64,000 nt of DNA from VXYL01 sp965199875 (GCA_965199875.1 OZ241346.1:1116001-1180000), one strand, 5' to 3'. Shown: positions 34,511 to 43,897, counted from the first letter of the stretch. Made by a program: numbers and translations. The notes: a model not told the origin generated them from the letters alone.

Positions 34511-35626
34511 CTATTCGTCGCCAGCGCTTGCCGCCTGGGTCGCCATCCACTCGGCCTCCAGCCGTCGGGCGCCGCGCAGGATGTTGCCCATCGAGTAGTT
34601 GCCTTCGTGGCAGGCGTACTCGTACACCGGCTCGTCGCTCTGCGGCCAGACGTATTCGCCGGTCCACGGGCCTTCCCAGGCGTCCGGGTCTTCCACCGTG
34701 AAGTTGTAGAGCAGGGTGTTTTCGTCGATGCGCGAGAAGCGTTCCACGACGTGCAGATCCCGCGACGCGCCGACGTGGGATGGCGTGTCGTTGAAGTTGA
34801 TGGTGTCCACCACCAGGGTGTCGCCTTCCCACCAGCCGATGGAGTCGCCGAGCCAGCGCCGCATGTCGTCCGGCGCGTGCTCGCTGTTCATGCGCACGAT
34901 GCGTGCGTCGTGAACCATCTCGGTGAGAATCATGATGTGCTCCGGCGTCTGCACGATGCGCTTGTGGTTGTTGTAGAGGGTCGGCAGCATCGGCGGTCCG
35001 GCGGTGGAGCCGAAGCCGAGCAGGCAGCGGTCCGGCAGCGGCCGGCTCTCGGGATCGTCGTAGGGGCCGGCGCCGCCCTCTTCCATCCACCACGCCGTGC
35101 CGTCGTTCTCGTGCGCGTATTCGCGAAAACGCGCGCCCCGGCGCGCCTGGCCCGCCGCGGTCCATGCCGGACGCCGGCCGCTTGGCGGATCGACGACGAT
35201 GGAGGTGCGGTACTTGCCGTCGATCTTGAAGTTCTGCTCGCCCGGGTCCACCCAGAGCGAATCGTAGCCGCCGACGTTGCCAGCGGCGCCGGGAGAACCG
35301 TCGCCGCCCACCGGCGGCGCGCCGCGGTCCGGCCGCTGGTCCTCGGAGCCTTCGGCGAGGCTTCGCGCCGCCCGTTTGGCGTTGAACTCGGCGCGTTCTT
35401 CGCTCAGAAACTCTTGATCGCCCCGGCGTTCGAGGGGCGTGATGGTGGCCGTGTCGTAGTAGCCGGAGAGGTCCGGCTTGCCGTCGGCAGTGCGCGGAAT
35501 GTCGCCCCACGCCATTTGCGCCACCACGACCACCAGCACCAGAGCGGCCGCCGCAAAGCCCATTTGCACCCAGCCCAGCAGCTGGTTGCCGCGCACGCTG
35601 CTTCGGTTCCTGCCATTTGCCTTCAT
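34511..35626 (-). CDS. Exported conserved protein with WWEGDTLVVDT motif
   Basis: 371 aa from ATG 35626, chosen because AAGGAGG lies 9 bp upstream. An N-terminal membrane/signal segment (MGFAAAALVLVVVVAQMAWG) precedes GKPDLSGYYD and, later, IGWWEGDTLVVDTINFND and HVVERFSRID. These segments (DLSG..., WWEGDTLVVxTxxF, ER) define a broad family of secreted proteins of unknown function, often in multiple copies next to DUF6152 genes. The next gene upstream is a paralogue. Confidence 0.65.
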   Translation of the reverse strand: MKANGRNRSSVRGNQLLGWVQMGFAAAALVLVVVVAQMAWGDIPRTADGKPDLSGYYDTATITPLERRGDQEFLSEERAEFNAKRAARSLAEGSEDQRPDRGAPPVGGDGSPGAAGNVGGYDSLWVDPGEQNFKIDGKYRTSIVVDPPSGRRPAWTAAGQARRGARFREYAHENDGTAWWMEEGGAGPYDDPESRPLPDRCLLGFGSTAGPPMLPTLYNNHKRIVQTPEHIMILTEMVHDARIVRMNSEHAPDDMRRWLGDSIGWWEGDTLVVDTINFNDTPSHVGASRDLHVVERFSRIDENTLLYNFTVEDPDAWEGPWTGEYVWPQSDEPVYEYACHEGNYSMGNILRGARRLEAEWMATQAASAGDE

Positions 35627-35670
35627 GCCATTGCCTCCTTCCGGCTTCAACGCCGGATCTTCGCCTGCTG

Positions 35671-35711
35671 TCGCCTATTCACGCTTCGCCTATTCCACGC
35701 TTCGCCTATTC
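35671..35711. repeat. Short tandem repeat, three copies of CGCCTATTC
   Basis: TCGCCTATTC at 35671, then TTCGCCTATTC at 35685 and 35701, separated by ACGC/CACGC. Each copy contains a minus-strand TAG; the last supplies the stop codon of the upstream secreted-protein gene. Confidence 0.7.
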
Positions 35712-36617
35712 GTGCTTTGGCGGCCCGTCCTCCGGCCAGCGTTGCAGAGGATTCCGCCGCCACGCGCCGTACATCAGTTCCTCAACGAACTCCACGCATT
35801 TGAAGTCCAGCAGCATGGCGTTCGGCTCCATGCGCCGATACAGCGGCATGCTGATCTTCCACGGCCGCGTGAAGGTTTCCGGATCGTCGATGAGCGCCTC
35901 GTAGTGCAGATGGTCGGGGCTCGTCGGCGTGTAGCGCTCCACCACGGTCAGCTGATTGCTGTGGTGGTTGCCGGCGCGGTCGAACCAGGTCTGGTCGTTC
36001 AAGCTGGTGACCGTCAGCACCAGCGTGTCGCCTTCCCAGCTGGCTACCGACTGGCCCATCCAGGAGTCCACCGGCGCTGGCCCCGGATCTTCGCTGTAGA
36101 TGTTGCGCACCGCGCCGGCGAACTGGTAGACGAACTCGATCTCCTGGTCGCCCTGCAGAATGCGGAACGGCTGCGGGATGTAGGTGGCTCTCGGCACGCC
36201 GGGCAGAAAGCACTTGATCTCCGGGTCGCGCTCGAGCCACAGGCGACGGTTCTCGTCCCGTTTCGCCAGCGCCTCGGGTTTGTAGGGAATCCTGCCACCC
36301 TCGACGACTCCGAGCCCCGGCGGCACCGACGCCACCGCGCCCAGGAGCACCGTCGCCAGGTCCGGCAGCGGGCCGTGCGGCCCCTCGCGCAGCGACATCG
36401 AGGGCCGCGCCATGTGCCGTTCGATGTCGTAGTTGGCCTCGTTGAGCGCCTGCCAGACGCCGTTCAGATCAGGCCGGACGCCATCGGCCGCCCGAGGCGC
36501 CACGTAGCCGGCTTGGCCGGTTTCTTCGGCGAAAGCGCTCGGCAGCCAAGCCAGGCAGATCGTCGCCGCCACCCAAACGCCACCGCGAACCGCATTTACG
36601 CAAGACAAGCGCACCAC
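35706..36617 (-). CDS. Exported conserved protein, paralogue of the downstream gene
   Basis: 303 aa from GTG 36617 (alternatives: GTG 36614, TTG 36635); GAGGAACGA precedes the GTG pair. Signal peptide (VRGGVWVAATICLAWLPSAFA). Family segments RPDLNGVWQ, KCFLPGVPRATYIPQPFRI, VASWEGDTLVLTVTSLNDQT and LTVVERYTP align with the neighbour's GKPDLSGYY, WWEGDTLVV and HVVERF. Probably periplasmic. Role unknown; first gene of the secreted-protein/DUF6152/DUF6644 set. Confidence 0.65.
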   Translation of the reverse strand: MVRLSCVNAVRGGVWVAATICLAWLPSAFAEETGQAGYVAPRAADGVRPDLNGVWQALNEANYDIERHMARPSMSLREGPHGPLPDLATVLLGAVASVPPGLGVVEGGRIPYKPEALAKRDENRRLWLERDPEIKCFLPGVPRATYIPQPFRILQGDQEIEFVYQFAGAVRNIYSEDPGPAPVDSWMGQSVASWEGDTLVLTVTSLNDQTWFDRAGNHHSNQLTVVERYTPTSPDHLHYEALIDDPETFTRPWKISMPLYRRMEPNAMLLDFKCVEFVEELMYGAWRRNPLQRWPEDGPPKHE

Positions 36618-36635
36618 CTCGTTCCTCGCCTCCAA

Positions 36636-38969
36636 TCAGCGCCGTACCTTAACACAGCCTCCGCCGCTGGTCGTTGCGGAATCCGTTGGCGCCCGCCCGT
36701 GTTCCAGCCAGAACCGCGCAACCGTCTCGGCGACGTGTTCGACGCCTACGCGCACCGGCTGCCAGCGCAACGGAAAGAACCGCTGATACGCCGCGCTGGC
36801 GAAGCGCGGGTCCGCCAGAACCGCGACGCCGGCCTGGTTTCCCCGGGCGATGCGGCCGATGGCCTGCACCACGCGGGTCATCGCCGGTTGGCGATAGGCC
36901 ACCTCGTCGCCGTCGTCGGCAATGCCGGCGGCGACGCTGTCCCTGGCGACGAGGTCGCGCTGCAGCGAACGCGGCGCCAGCCCGGGTCCGACCACGACGA
37001 TGCTGCCGACGGCGCTGCCGTCGAAGTCCACCGACTCGGCGAAGACGCCGCCCATCACCACGAAGCCCACCCGCCCGGCCGGCGCTTCGTTCATCCAGCG
37101 AATGAAGTCGTCGCGCTCGGCGAGATCCATGCGCGCCGTCTGGCAGCGGCTGTCGACGGCGCCGTAGGCAAGGGCCAGCAGGCGGACGTACTCGAAGGAA
37201 GGCAGCGCCACCAGGCAGTTGCCGGGCGAGGCTTCGGCAACGCCCCGAACCAGTTCCGCCAGCGACGGCAGGGTGCGCGTTCGGTCGCGGTAGTACGTCG
37301 AGACGCCGGGCACCACGAAGACGCCCAGCCTTGCGCCGCCGCCGCCGAAGGCCAACGCCTTGGCGTCGTCGCCGAAGCCGTGAACGCGCTGGAAGGTCCG
37401 TGCCGGGCTGAGCGTTCCGGACTGCCGCACGCTGCCGTGGAACGGCGCCATCGTGGTGCGGATGTGGTCGCTTGGGTTGGTGCAGATCAATCGCACTCGA
37501 ACCTCCCCGCGCTGGCCGCCAAGCAGGTAGTGGTAGCCGTCTTCCCGGGCCCGTTCCGTGGCGCGCTGGAAGTGCAGCGCCAGCCAGTAGGCTTCGGCAG
37601 CGGCAGGAAAGGCCTCCAGTTCGATCCCTTCCGCCGGCACGGTTTCGAGGAGCCGATCGACGGCGCGGCAAAGCGCCGCCGGCGGGTCGATTTCGCGCTC
37701 GCCGTCGCCGCTGCCCCGGCCAAGCGCGGCAAGGGCGCGGTCCAGCGAGCGAAAGCGGCTGACCGCGACGCTCGGCAAGGCCGCAGCCGACAGCGCCGCC
37801 CGCACCGCCGGGCGCGGCAGTTCGGCGCTCAGCATGTCGCGCGCCCGTTCGCCCAGCTGGTGCGCCTCGTCCACCACCAGCGCCACCTTGCGGAAGACGG
37901 CGTTGTCCAGCCGCCGCAGACGCACCACGGGGTCGAAGACGTAGTTGTAGTCGCAGATCACCACGTCCGCCCACTCGGCCACGTCGAGGGACAGCTCGAA
38001 GGGGCAGACGCGGTGCCTGGCGGCCACCCGCTCCACCTGCTCCCGGGTCGCCAAGCCGACGGCGAGCAGATCGCGCCGCGCCGCGGGCAGGCGCTCGTAG
38101 TAGCCGCGCGCGTACTCGCAGTCGCTGCCGCAGCGCTCGCCTGAGTTGAAGCAGATGCGTTCCTTGGCGGTGATCGTCACCGCCGTGGCGGCGCCGACGT
38201 CGCCAGCAGCATCGCGCAACGCCCCTTCCGCGGCGCGCTGTCCGGTGCTGCGGGAGGTCACGAACACCAGCCGCTGGATCTCGCCGGCCGCCATCGCCTT
38301 CAACGCCGGGAACAGACACGCGATGGTCTTGCCAGCGCCGGTCGGCGCTTCCACCAGGCAGTGCTCGCCGTCGCGAAACGCACGGTAGACGTGCTTCGCC
38401 AGGCGGCGCTGCTCGCCGCGAAAGCCGCCGTAGGGGAAGGACATGGCGGCAAACGCCCGATCCCGAGCGCGAAGGCGCTCCGCTACCGCCTCCAGCCACG
38501 CGGCATAGATGCCGCAGGTGGCCTCGAAGAACGCGATCAGATCGGCGCTGCTCCAAGCCTCCTCGAAGACGGTTTCCGTCGGCCGGCGGGGATGCAGGTA
38601 GACCAGGCGCAGCGTCAGTGCTGCGAGCGTCTCGTCGGCAAGCGCCAGCATGCCGCCGTAGAGGCGCAGCTGCGCCAGATTCGCGTCGCCAGCCCGGGCA
38701 TGCAGCTGCCTGGCATCGGCGCGCGTGGTCTTGACCTCCTCCACCACGCCGGCGGCCGCGTCCCAGCCGTCGATGCGGCCCTGCACCTCGAAGGCGGCGC
38801 CGAACGGCGCCGCCACCCGATGTTCGCGCCGATAGCCGTCGCCCCGCTGCTGCTGCCACTGCTTCTGACGGGCGATTCCCTCCTGCGCCAGGGTCGCGGA
38901 CGGCTGGCGGCCGTGGATGTCGCCCCGACGATGAACGAACTCGGCCAGCTCCTTGACGGCGACTTTCAC
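36636..38969 (-). CDS. Fe-S DinG/XPD-like DNA helicase with N-terminal RecB-like nuclease
   Basis: 777 aa. Residues ~55-125 carry a Cas4/RecB-type PD-(D/E)XK signature: D67 in GRIDG, then E78-V-K80 in VVEEVKTT. The helicase core follows with Walker A VEAPTGAGKT (K214), a cysteine-rich insert CFNSGERCGSDCEYARGYYE...CPFE typical of the 4Fe-4S domain of XPD/DinG/FANCJ helicases, DEAH (VALVVDEAHQL) and C-terminal motifs ending AIGRIARG. The start is GTG 38969 in a GTGA overlap with the FAN1-like gene. Likely unwinds and trims damaged DNA; together the two genes resemble a crosslink-repair module. Confidence 0.85.
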   Translation of the reverse strand: MKVAVKELAEFVHRRGDIHGRQPSATLAQEGIARQKQWQQQRGDGYRREHRVAAPFGAAFEVQGRIDGWDAAAGVVEEVKTTRADARQLHARAGDANLAQLRLYGGMLALADETLAALTLRLVYLHPRRPTETVFEEAWSSADLIAFFEATCGIYAAWLEAVAERLRARDRAFAAMSFPYGGFRGEQRRLAKHVYRAFRDGEHCLVEAPTGAGKTIACLFPALKAMAAGEIQRLVFVTSRSTGQRAAEGALRDAAGDVGAATAVTITAKERICFNSGERCGSDCEYARGYYERLPAARRDLLAVGLATREQVERVAARHRVCPFELSLDVAEWADVVICDYNYVFDPVVRLRRLDNAVFRKVALVVDEAHQLGERARDMLSAELPRPAVRAALSAAALPSVAVSRFRSLDRALAALGRGSGDGEREIDPPAALCRAVDRLLETVPAEGIELEAFPAAAEAYWLALHFQRATERAREDGYHYLLGGQRGEVRVRLICTNPSDHIRTTMAPFHGSVRQSGTLSPARTFQRVHGFGDDAKALAFGGGGARLGVFVVPGVSTYYRDRTRTLPSLAELVRGVAEASPGNCLVALPSFEYVRLLALAYGAVDSRCQTARMDLAERDDFIRWMNEAPAGRVGFVVMGGVFAESVDFDGSAVGSIVVVGPGLAPRSLQRDLVARDSVAAGIADDGDEVAYRQPAMTRVVQAIGRIARGNQAGVAVLADPRFASAAYQRFFPLRWQPVRVGVEHVAETVARFWLEHGRAPTDSATTSGGGCVKVRR

Positions 38970-40630
38970 GAGCGCAGGCGAAAGCGCAGCACCCGCACCG
39001 GCAGGCCATGCTTCTGCAGCGCCTGTATCCACAGCCGCTGATGGATTTGCAGCTGGTCGTTCGGCCCCTTCACTTCGACGAACTCGTAGCGGCCGGGCGC
39101 GTAGATCACGGTGAGGTCGGGAAAGCCCGAGCTTTTGCCAGCCAGGTCCTCGCGGACGATGGCCAGCAGACGGCGCAAGTCGTCCTCGGGGATGGCTTCG
39201 ACGACGGCGTTCGCCACCTCGGGCGTGAAGCGCCGCCAGTTGAACAGCCGATTGGCGACGCCCGCCTTGGCCTCGGCGGTCGCCAGCAGCCGGGGCCGCA
39301 GCGGCGCGTCGAGCGGGTCTGCGCAGGTCGCGGCGCGCACGGCGAAGAAGTCCGGCCACGCGAGGTCCACCGGCGCGGTCTGAAAGGGGTTGGCGAAGGC
39401 GCCCTCCACCGGGGCGAAGATCCACGACCAGTAGGCCAGGCCGAAGATGCCCATCGGCAGGTTGTTCTCCAGGTGCCAGCCGCAGCCGCCATCGGCGGCA
39501 AGAACGCTGAGCGCGTGCTCTTCGATGCTGGCAACCGGGGCGTCGAGCAAGCAGTCGACGACGGGCAGCGACGGGCGCCGCCGGGCCCGCGCGAAGCGCC
39601 TGGCGAAGTCCGCCTCCAACGCCGAGCGCGGCTGCGCCAGGACGGCGCTGCGCAGCGCTTCGACGCCGTCGCGATCGCCAAGCCGATGCAGCACGCGCAT
39701 GCGCCGCTCGCGCCCGGGCGGCAGGTTCGAGCGGGCGTAGCAGGCCAAGGCGGTGTCGAAGTCGCCAAGGCGTTCCAAGTTGCGTCCCAGCTGGTTCAGA
39801 ACGCGGCCGCGACGGCGCTCCAGGGTGCGGTTCCGGCAAGGCCGCCATAGCCTCGTCAGCAGATCGGCCGCCAGCCGAGCGCCGTTCGGCGGCGTCGGGC
39901 GGCGGCCCAGCGCGGCGACTTCCCCTTGCGCTTGCAGCAGGCGCAGATAGTCGTCGAGCGCATCGCGGTCCGGGAACTGCCGCGTCTGCCGGGACAGGCC
40001 GACCGCCTCGAAACGATGCACGCCCAGATCGCGCATGACGAAGACGGTGAAGTCCTTGACCGGATCGCCGAAGAACAGCAGCCGGTAGAGCGCCAGAAGA
40101 TCGCTGCCAAGAAGACGCAGCCAAGCGGCGCGGCGCCGCAGCCGCCAGCGCCCGACGCGCTCGCCGACCTTGGCCGTGATCAGCGCCACCAGCCGCGCCT
40201 TCGGAACCCTTGCGCCAGGCGCAACCTCCCAGAAGACGCGACGCAGCTCGTCGAGCTTGAAGAGACCGAGAAGGTCGTCCAAGGGCACGGCCGGGCAGCG
40301 CTCGACCAGCCCCATGTCGGCCAGCTCCTGCAGCGCGTCGCGGAGCTCGGCCTCGTCGCCCACTTCCCGATACGCCAGCGCATCCTGCCGCAGCACCGGC
40401 TTGCGCCCCGCCAAACGCGCGAACAGGCGCTGCGCGGCCGGCGTCAGAGCGCGAATGCGCCGCCCGTAGGCCAGTTCCTCGGCGCTCAAGATGTCGCCGT
40501 AGCGCTGCAGCACGGTATCCACGACCAGCAGCAGGTTCTCGGCGTAGTAGTGCGCCGGCGGCGCCTGACGCGGATGCAGGTCCAGCCGCGGCAGGTTGAC
40601 GGCCAGCTCGGCGGGTTCGCTCTCGGCCAA
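38966..40630 (-). CDS. VRR-NUC nuclease, FAN1-like
   Basis: 554 aa from TTG 40630. The C-terminus holds the VRR-NUC site: GFPDLTVIY (P504-D505), EFVEVKGPNDQLQIHQRLW (E519-V-K521, with the family-specific Q and W). The N-terminal two thirds include the helical and TPR-like region expected of bacterial FAN1 homologues (LNQLGRNLERLGDFDTALACYAR). FAN1 enzymes cut near branched or crosslinked DNA and unhook interstrand crosslinks. An exact LexA box lies ~36 bp upstream, and the helicase gene follows with a GTGA overlap, so both are predicted to be SOS-induced. Confidence 0.87.
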   Translation of the reverse strand: MAESEPAELAVNLPRLDLHPRQAPPAHYYAENLLLVVDTVLQRYGDILSAEELAYGRRIRALTPAAQRLFARLAGRKPVLRQDALAYREVGDEAELRDALQELADMGLVERCPAVPLDDLLGLFKLDELRRVFWEVAPGARVPKARLVALITAKVGERVGRWRLRRRAAWLRLLGSDLLALYRLLFFGDPVKDFTVFVMRDLGVHRFEAVGLSRQTRQFPDRDALDDYLRLLQAQGEVAALGRRPTPPNGARLAADLLTRLWRPCRNRTLERRRGRVLNQLGRNLERLGDFDTALACYARSNLPPGRERRMRVLHRLGDRDGVEALRSAVLAQPRSALEADFARRFARARRRPSLPVVDCLLDAPVASIEEHALSVLAADGGCGWHLENNLPMGIFGLAYWSWIFAPVEGAFANPFQTAPVDLAWPDFFAVRAATCADPLDAPLRPRLLATAEAKAGVANRLFNWRRFTPEVANAVVEAIPEDDLRRLLAIVREDLAGKSSGFPDLTVIYAPGRYEFVEVKGPNDQLQIHQRLWIQALQKHGLPVRVLRFRLRS

Positions 40631-40665
40631 AAGCTCTCTCGTCTTGCAGGAAGGGATGCAGCAAG

Positions 40666-40681
40666 CTGTACGAACGTACAG
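40666..40681 (-). promoter_or_regulatory. LexA (SOS) box of the FAN1-helicase operon
   Basis: CTGTACGAACGTACAG is a perfect CTGT-N8-ACAG, with an inner ACGAACGT that is also near-palindromic. It sits in the only upstream gap of the operon, 36 bp before the TTG start. Confidence 0.8.
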
Positions 40682-40708
40682 AATACTGCAAAAGCGCGAG
40701 CGGTGCCC

Positions 40709-41674
40709 CTACGGCTTGGCAGGCTTCGTCGACGGCAGCGGCGCGCTGGGATCGAACACCTGGCTGATCCAGGCGCTGCGCGGGCGGTAGGGCAGGCCGC
40801 CGTCGAGGATCGCCTTCATGCGCGTTTCGGCTTCCGAGTAGACGTAGCCCGGGTCTTCCTCGGCCTCGGCCAGGATGTAGAAGATGCCGGACCGCAGCGC
40901 GTCGAAGACCATGTCGGCGCAGCGCGAGGGCGGCATGCCCATGGCCTTGAAGCGTTCGGCGATGACGTTGGCGGGGCTGGCGGCGGTGCGCTGCGGCGGG
41001 CCGCCGAAGCGCTGCGGGCGGTTGCGTTCGGAGGTGACGATGTTGGTGGCGACGACGTTGGGGCAGAGCACGTGTACCGACAGGCGCCCGCGCAGTTCCT
41101 GGAACAACGCCTCGGCAAGGGCGACGCAGGCGTGCTTGGACACGCCGTACACGCCTTGCGCGGCGCACAGGCCGTCTTGGGACGACGTCGCCACCACCGC
41201 ACCCGGCGCGTCGCCGGCGACCATGTTCGGCACGAATGCGCGGATGCAGTTGGCAACGCCCTTGACGTTGACGCCGAGCACGAAGTCCCAGTCGATGTCC
41301 CGCGCCCGCAGCACCGCTCCGCCGCTGCCGACGCCAGCGTTGCAGCACAGCAGCGACACCGGACGCTGCGGGAAGCGCTTTGCGACGGCGGCGGCCAGTT
41401 CCATCACCTCGGCGTCGCTGGAAACGTCCACGCGGTGTCCGAAGACGCCGACTCCGGCGGCATCCGCGGCTGGCGACAGGCGTTCTTCGGCGGCGGCGAT
41501 GGCGGCGGCTTCGATGTCCGCGACCACCGGATGCAGGCCGTGCTCGATGGCCTTCTCCGCCAACGCCAGGCCGATGCCGGAGGCGCCGCCGGTGATCACG
41601 GCCACGCCGCCGGCGAGGGCTTCGAGGTCCGGGTGGGCGTTGTCAACGGCATGGTGTTTGGGTTGTTGCGCCAT
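40709..41674 (-). CDS. Short-chain dehydrogenase/reductase
   Basis: 321 aa. Rossmann motif TGGASGIG at 28-35, D near 53 (VVADIEA), CNAGVG at 111-116, catalytic Ser164/165, Tyr176 and Lys180 (YGVSK). The C-terminal extension (VYSEAETRMKAILDGGLPYRP) is typical of SDRs annotated for alcohols or steroid-like substrates. Start ATG 41674. NAD(P)-dependent oxidoreductase, substrate unknown. It follows nadK at 42 bp and may be co-transcribed, an NADP(H)-maker beside an NADP(H)-user (inference). Confidence 0.82.
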   Translation of the reverse strand: MAQQPKHHAVDNAHPDLEALAGGVAVITGGASGIGLALAEKAIEHGLHPVVADIEAAAIAAAEERLSPAADAAGVGVFGHRVDVSSDAEVMELAAAVAKRFPQRPVSLLCCNAGVGSGGAVLRARDIDWDFVLGVNVKGVANCIRAFVPNMVAGDAPGAVVATSSQDGLCAAQGVYGVSKHACVALAEALFQELRGRLSVHVLCPNVVATNIVTSERNRPQRFGGPPQRTAASPANVIAERFKAMGMPPSRCADMVFDALRSGIFYILAEAEEDPGYVYSEAETRMKAILDGGLPYRPRSAWISQVFDPSAPLPSTKPAKP

Positions 41675-41716
41675 CGCTGTCTCCTTGAACGTTGGTTTGG
41701 TTCTCGCGCCGTCACG

Positions 41717-42595
41717 CTATCCCGACCGCCGCGTTGCCCAGTCCAGCTTGCTGCGGCAGGATTCGTAGAAGTTGTGGCCGAGCGGAAAGGCCAGGCGCAA
41801 GGCCTGCGGGTGCTTGACGATGCGCACTTCGTCGTTGGCGACGAGCTCCTGGTCCACCTGCGAGTCGCAGCTCAGCCGCGGCGTCCGGGCGACATCGCCG
41901 ATGCGGATGCTGATGCGCGACTGCCCGTGTACCACCAAGGGCCGGGAGGTGAGGGTGTGCGGGAACATCGGCACGATCACCACCGCGTCCAGGCGCGGAT
42001 GCATGATCGGGCCGCCAGCGGACAGCGCGTAGGCGGTGGACCCGGTGGGCGTGGACACGATGACGCCGTCCGAGCGCTGGCGATAGACGAACTCGTCGTC
42101 CACGAAGAGGCTGAAGTCCATCATTCGCGACATGCTGCCGGCGTGGACCACCACGTCGTTCAAGGCCGTCGCGGCACCGCGTTGGGCCGGCTTGCCGTTC
42201 CGGCAGACGCTCGCTTCGAGCAGAAAGCGCTCTTCCACGGTGTGTTCGCCGCACAGCACGGCATTCAGCTTGGCGTCGATCTGCTGCGGCGAAATGTCCG
42301 CCAGAAAGCCAAGCCCGCCGCGATTGACGCCCAGCACCGGCACGCGGCTGTGCGCCACCTCCCTGGCGACGCCGAGGATGCTGCCGTCGCCGCCCACCAC
42401 GACGACCAGGTCCGCCGCTTCGCCAACCGCGGCGCGGGGCGCGCCGCCGACCTTGCCCAGCATGGCGGCGGTCGCGGACTCCAGCACCACATCGACGCCG
42501 GCTGCTTCCAGCACCTTCAACACGACGGTCAACGAGTCGACCACGTGGGTGCTGCCGGGCCGGCCTACCACGGCGACGCGCCGGAACTCGGACAT
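41717..42595 (-). CDS. nadK: NAD kinase
   Basis: 292 aa. GGDGS at 68-72, NRGGLGFLADI, and TALNDVVVHAG and SDGVIVSTPTGSTAYALSAGGP match the conserved segments of bacterial NAD kinases (catalytic Asp70, NAD-binding NE/D and TPTGSTAY). Phosphorylates NAD to NADP in the cytoplasm. Start ATG 42595. It is divergent from cysE across 163 bp. Confidence 0.93.
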   Translation of the reverse strand: MSEFRRVAVVGRPGSTHVVDSLTVVLKVLEAAGVDVVLESATAAMLGKVGGAPRAAVGEAADLVVVVGGDGSILGVAREVAHSRVPVLGVNRGGLGFLADISPQQIDAKLNAVLCGEHTVEERFLLEASVCRNGKPAQRGAATALNDVVVHAGSMSRMMDFSLFVDDEFVYRQRSDGVIVSTPTGSTAYALSAGGPIMHPRLDAVVIVPMFPHTLTSRPLVVHGQSRISIRIGDVARTPRLSCDSQVDQELVANDEVRIVKHPQALRLAFPLGHNFYESCRSKLDWATRRSG

Positions 42596-42758
42596 GGTGC
42601 TCCTGCGAGGACTGTTTGGGCCTTGAGTATACGGGTGCCGCTTGCTGGCTTGAGCGCGTCGGCGCCATGCGAGGGATCGACGCGGTCGGGTCACGCCGCC
42701 CTTGCCATCGAGCGGCCGCGCCCGTACTTTCGTAGGCGGTGGACTGCGAGGAACCGGC

Positions 42759-43592
42759 ATGGCCGATGTCGAACAACTGCCGCGACAGACGGTTCGGAAC
42801 GACGCCGCCTCGGCGGTGGACGACGCCGAGGTGTGGCGGACCATGCGCACCGAGGCGGCCGCGAAGGCGGCGGAAGAGCCCATTCTCGGCAGCTACTTCC
42901 ACGCCACCATCCTGAATCACCAGAGCTTCCGTTCGGCGCTGTCCTTCAGGCTGGCCAGCAAGCTCGACAACCCGATGCTGCCGACGATGCTGATCCGCGA
43001 CGTCATCGGCGAAGCGATGGCCGACGACGGCGGCATACTCGCCGCCGCGGTCGGCGACATCGTGGCGACGCACATCCGCGACCCCGCCTGCGCCGACCTG
43101 TCGACGCCGTTCCTGTTCTTCAAGGGCTTTCACGCCCTGCAGGCGCATCGCATCGCGCACTGGCTGTGGGGGCAGGGGCGGCACACCCTGGCGCTGTTCT
43201 TCCAAAGCCAGATCAGCGTCGGCCTTGGCGTGGACATCCATCCGGCGGCGCAAATCGGCCGCGGCATACTCATCGACCACGCCACCGGCATCGTCATCGG
43301 CGAGACGGCGGTGGTGGAAGACGACGTCTCCATCCTGCACGCGGTGACGCTCGGAGGTTCCGGCAAGGCCACCGGCGATCGCCATCCGAAGGTTCGCCAC
43401 GGCGTGCTGCTGGGCGCTGGCTGCTCCGTCATCGGCAACATCGAGATCGGCGCCGAGGCGAAGGTGGGGGCGGGCAGCGTGGTGCTGGAAGACGTGCCCG
43501 CCCACGTCACCGTCGCCGGCGTGCCAGCCAGGGTGGTGGGCACGCCGCAGGAGGAAACGCCAGCGTTCGGCATGGACCACAGCTTGCGGTAG
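42759..43592 (+). CDS. cysE: Serine O-acetyltransferase
   Basis: 277 aa from ATG 42759, preceded by GAGGAACC. An N-terminal helical domain (DDAEVWRTMRTEAAAKAAEEP) is followed by left-handed beta-helix hexapeptide repeats (DIHPAAQIGRGILIDHATGI, VIGETAVVEDDVSILHAVTLGG) containing the catalytic His residues. Acetylates serine with acetyl-CoA, the first step of cysteine synthesis. With the MetX-like gene at 12.3 kb it is the second sulfur-amino-acid activation enzyme in the window. Confidence 0.92.
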   Translation: MADVEQLPRQTVRNDAASAVDDAEVWRTMRTEAAAKAAEEPILGSYFHATILNHQSFRSALSFRLASKLDNPMLPTMLIRDVIGEAMADDGGILAAAVGDIVATHIRDPACADLSTPFLFFKGFHALQAHRIAHWLWGQGRHTLALFFQSQISVGLGVDIHPAAQIGRGILIDHATGIVIGETAVVEDDVSILHAVTLGGSGKATGDRHPKVRHGVLLGAGCSVIGNIEIGAEAKVGAGSVVLEDVPAHVTVAGVPARVVGTPQEETPAFGMDHSLR

Positions 43593-43897
43593 CGGCGTGT
43601 CGGGCAAGCGGGGCGCGACGAACGAAGAGCCAAGCGAGGCGCTAGTGTGCCGCTTCCAGAACAAAGCGCGTTCCAGTGGGGCGGGTTTCGTCGCTCGACT
43701 TGGACGCCGGGCCTTGCGGGGCGGCACATCCTCAAGCAGCACCTGCCGAGGCGACGACAGACGGAACGCGCCATTTGCCACGTCAATTCGGAATCGAACC
43801 GCTAGGCGCACCCTGCGGGGCGCGTTCGAGTTTGTTCGCAAACTGCGCCAGCCGCAAACTTGACTCATCCGTGAAGGTCGCCGCTCAAGGAACTCAG
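43593..43897. other. Intergenic region, no gene recognised
   Basis: 305 bp between cysE and the ELM1-like gene. I see no ORF with family resemblance, no T-rich terminator and no convincing promoter. A tRNA T-arm-like string near 43797 (minus strand) does not fold into a tRNA. Confidence 0.4.

Noticed and set aside
43780..43815. tRNA-like T-arm (GGTTCGATTCC on the minus strand) in the cysE-ELM1 gap
   Set aside because: The five-base stem does not pair fully, and no acceptor or anticodon stem can be built around it.
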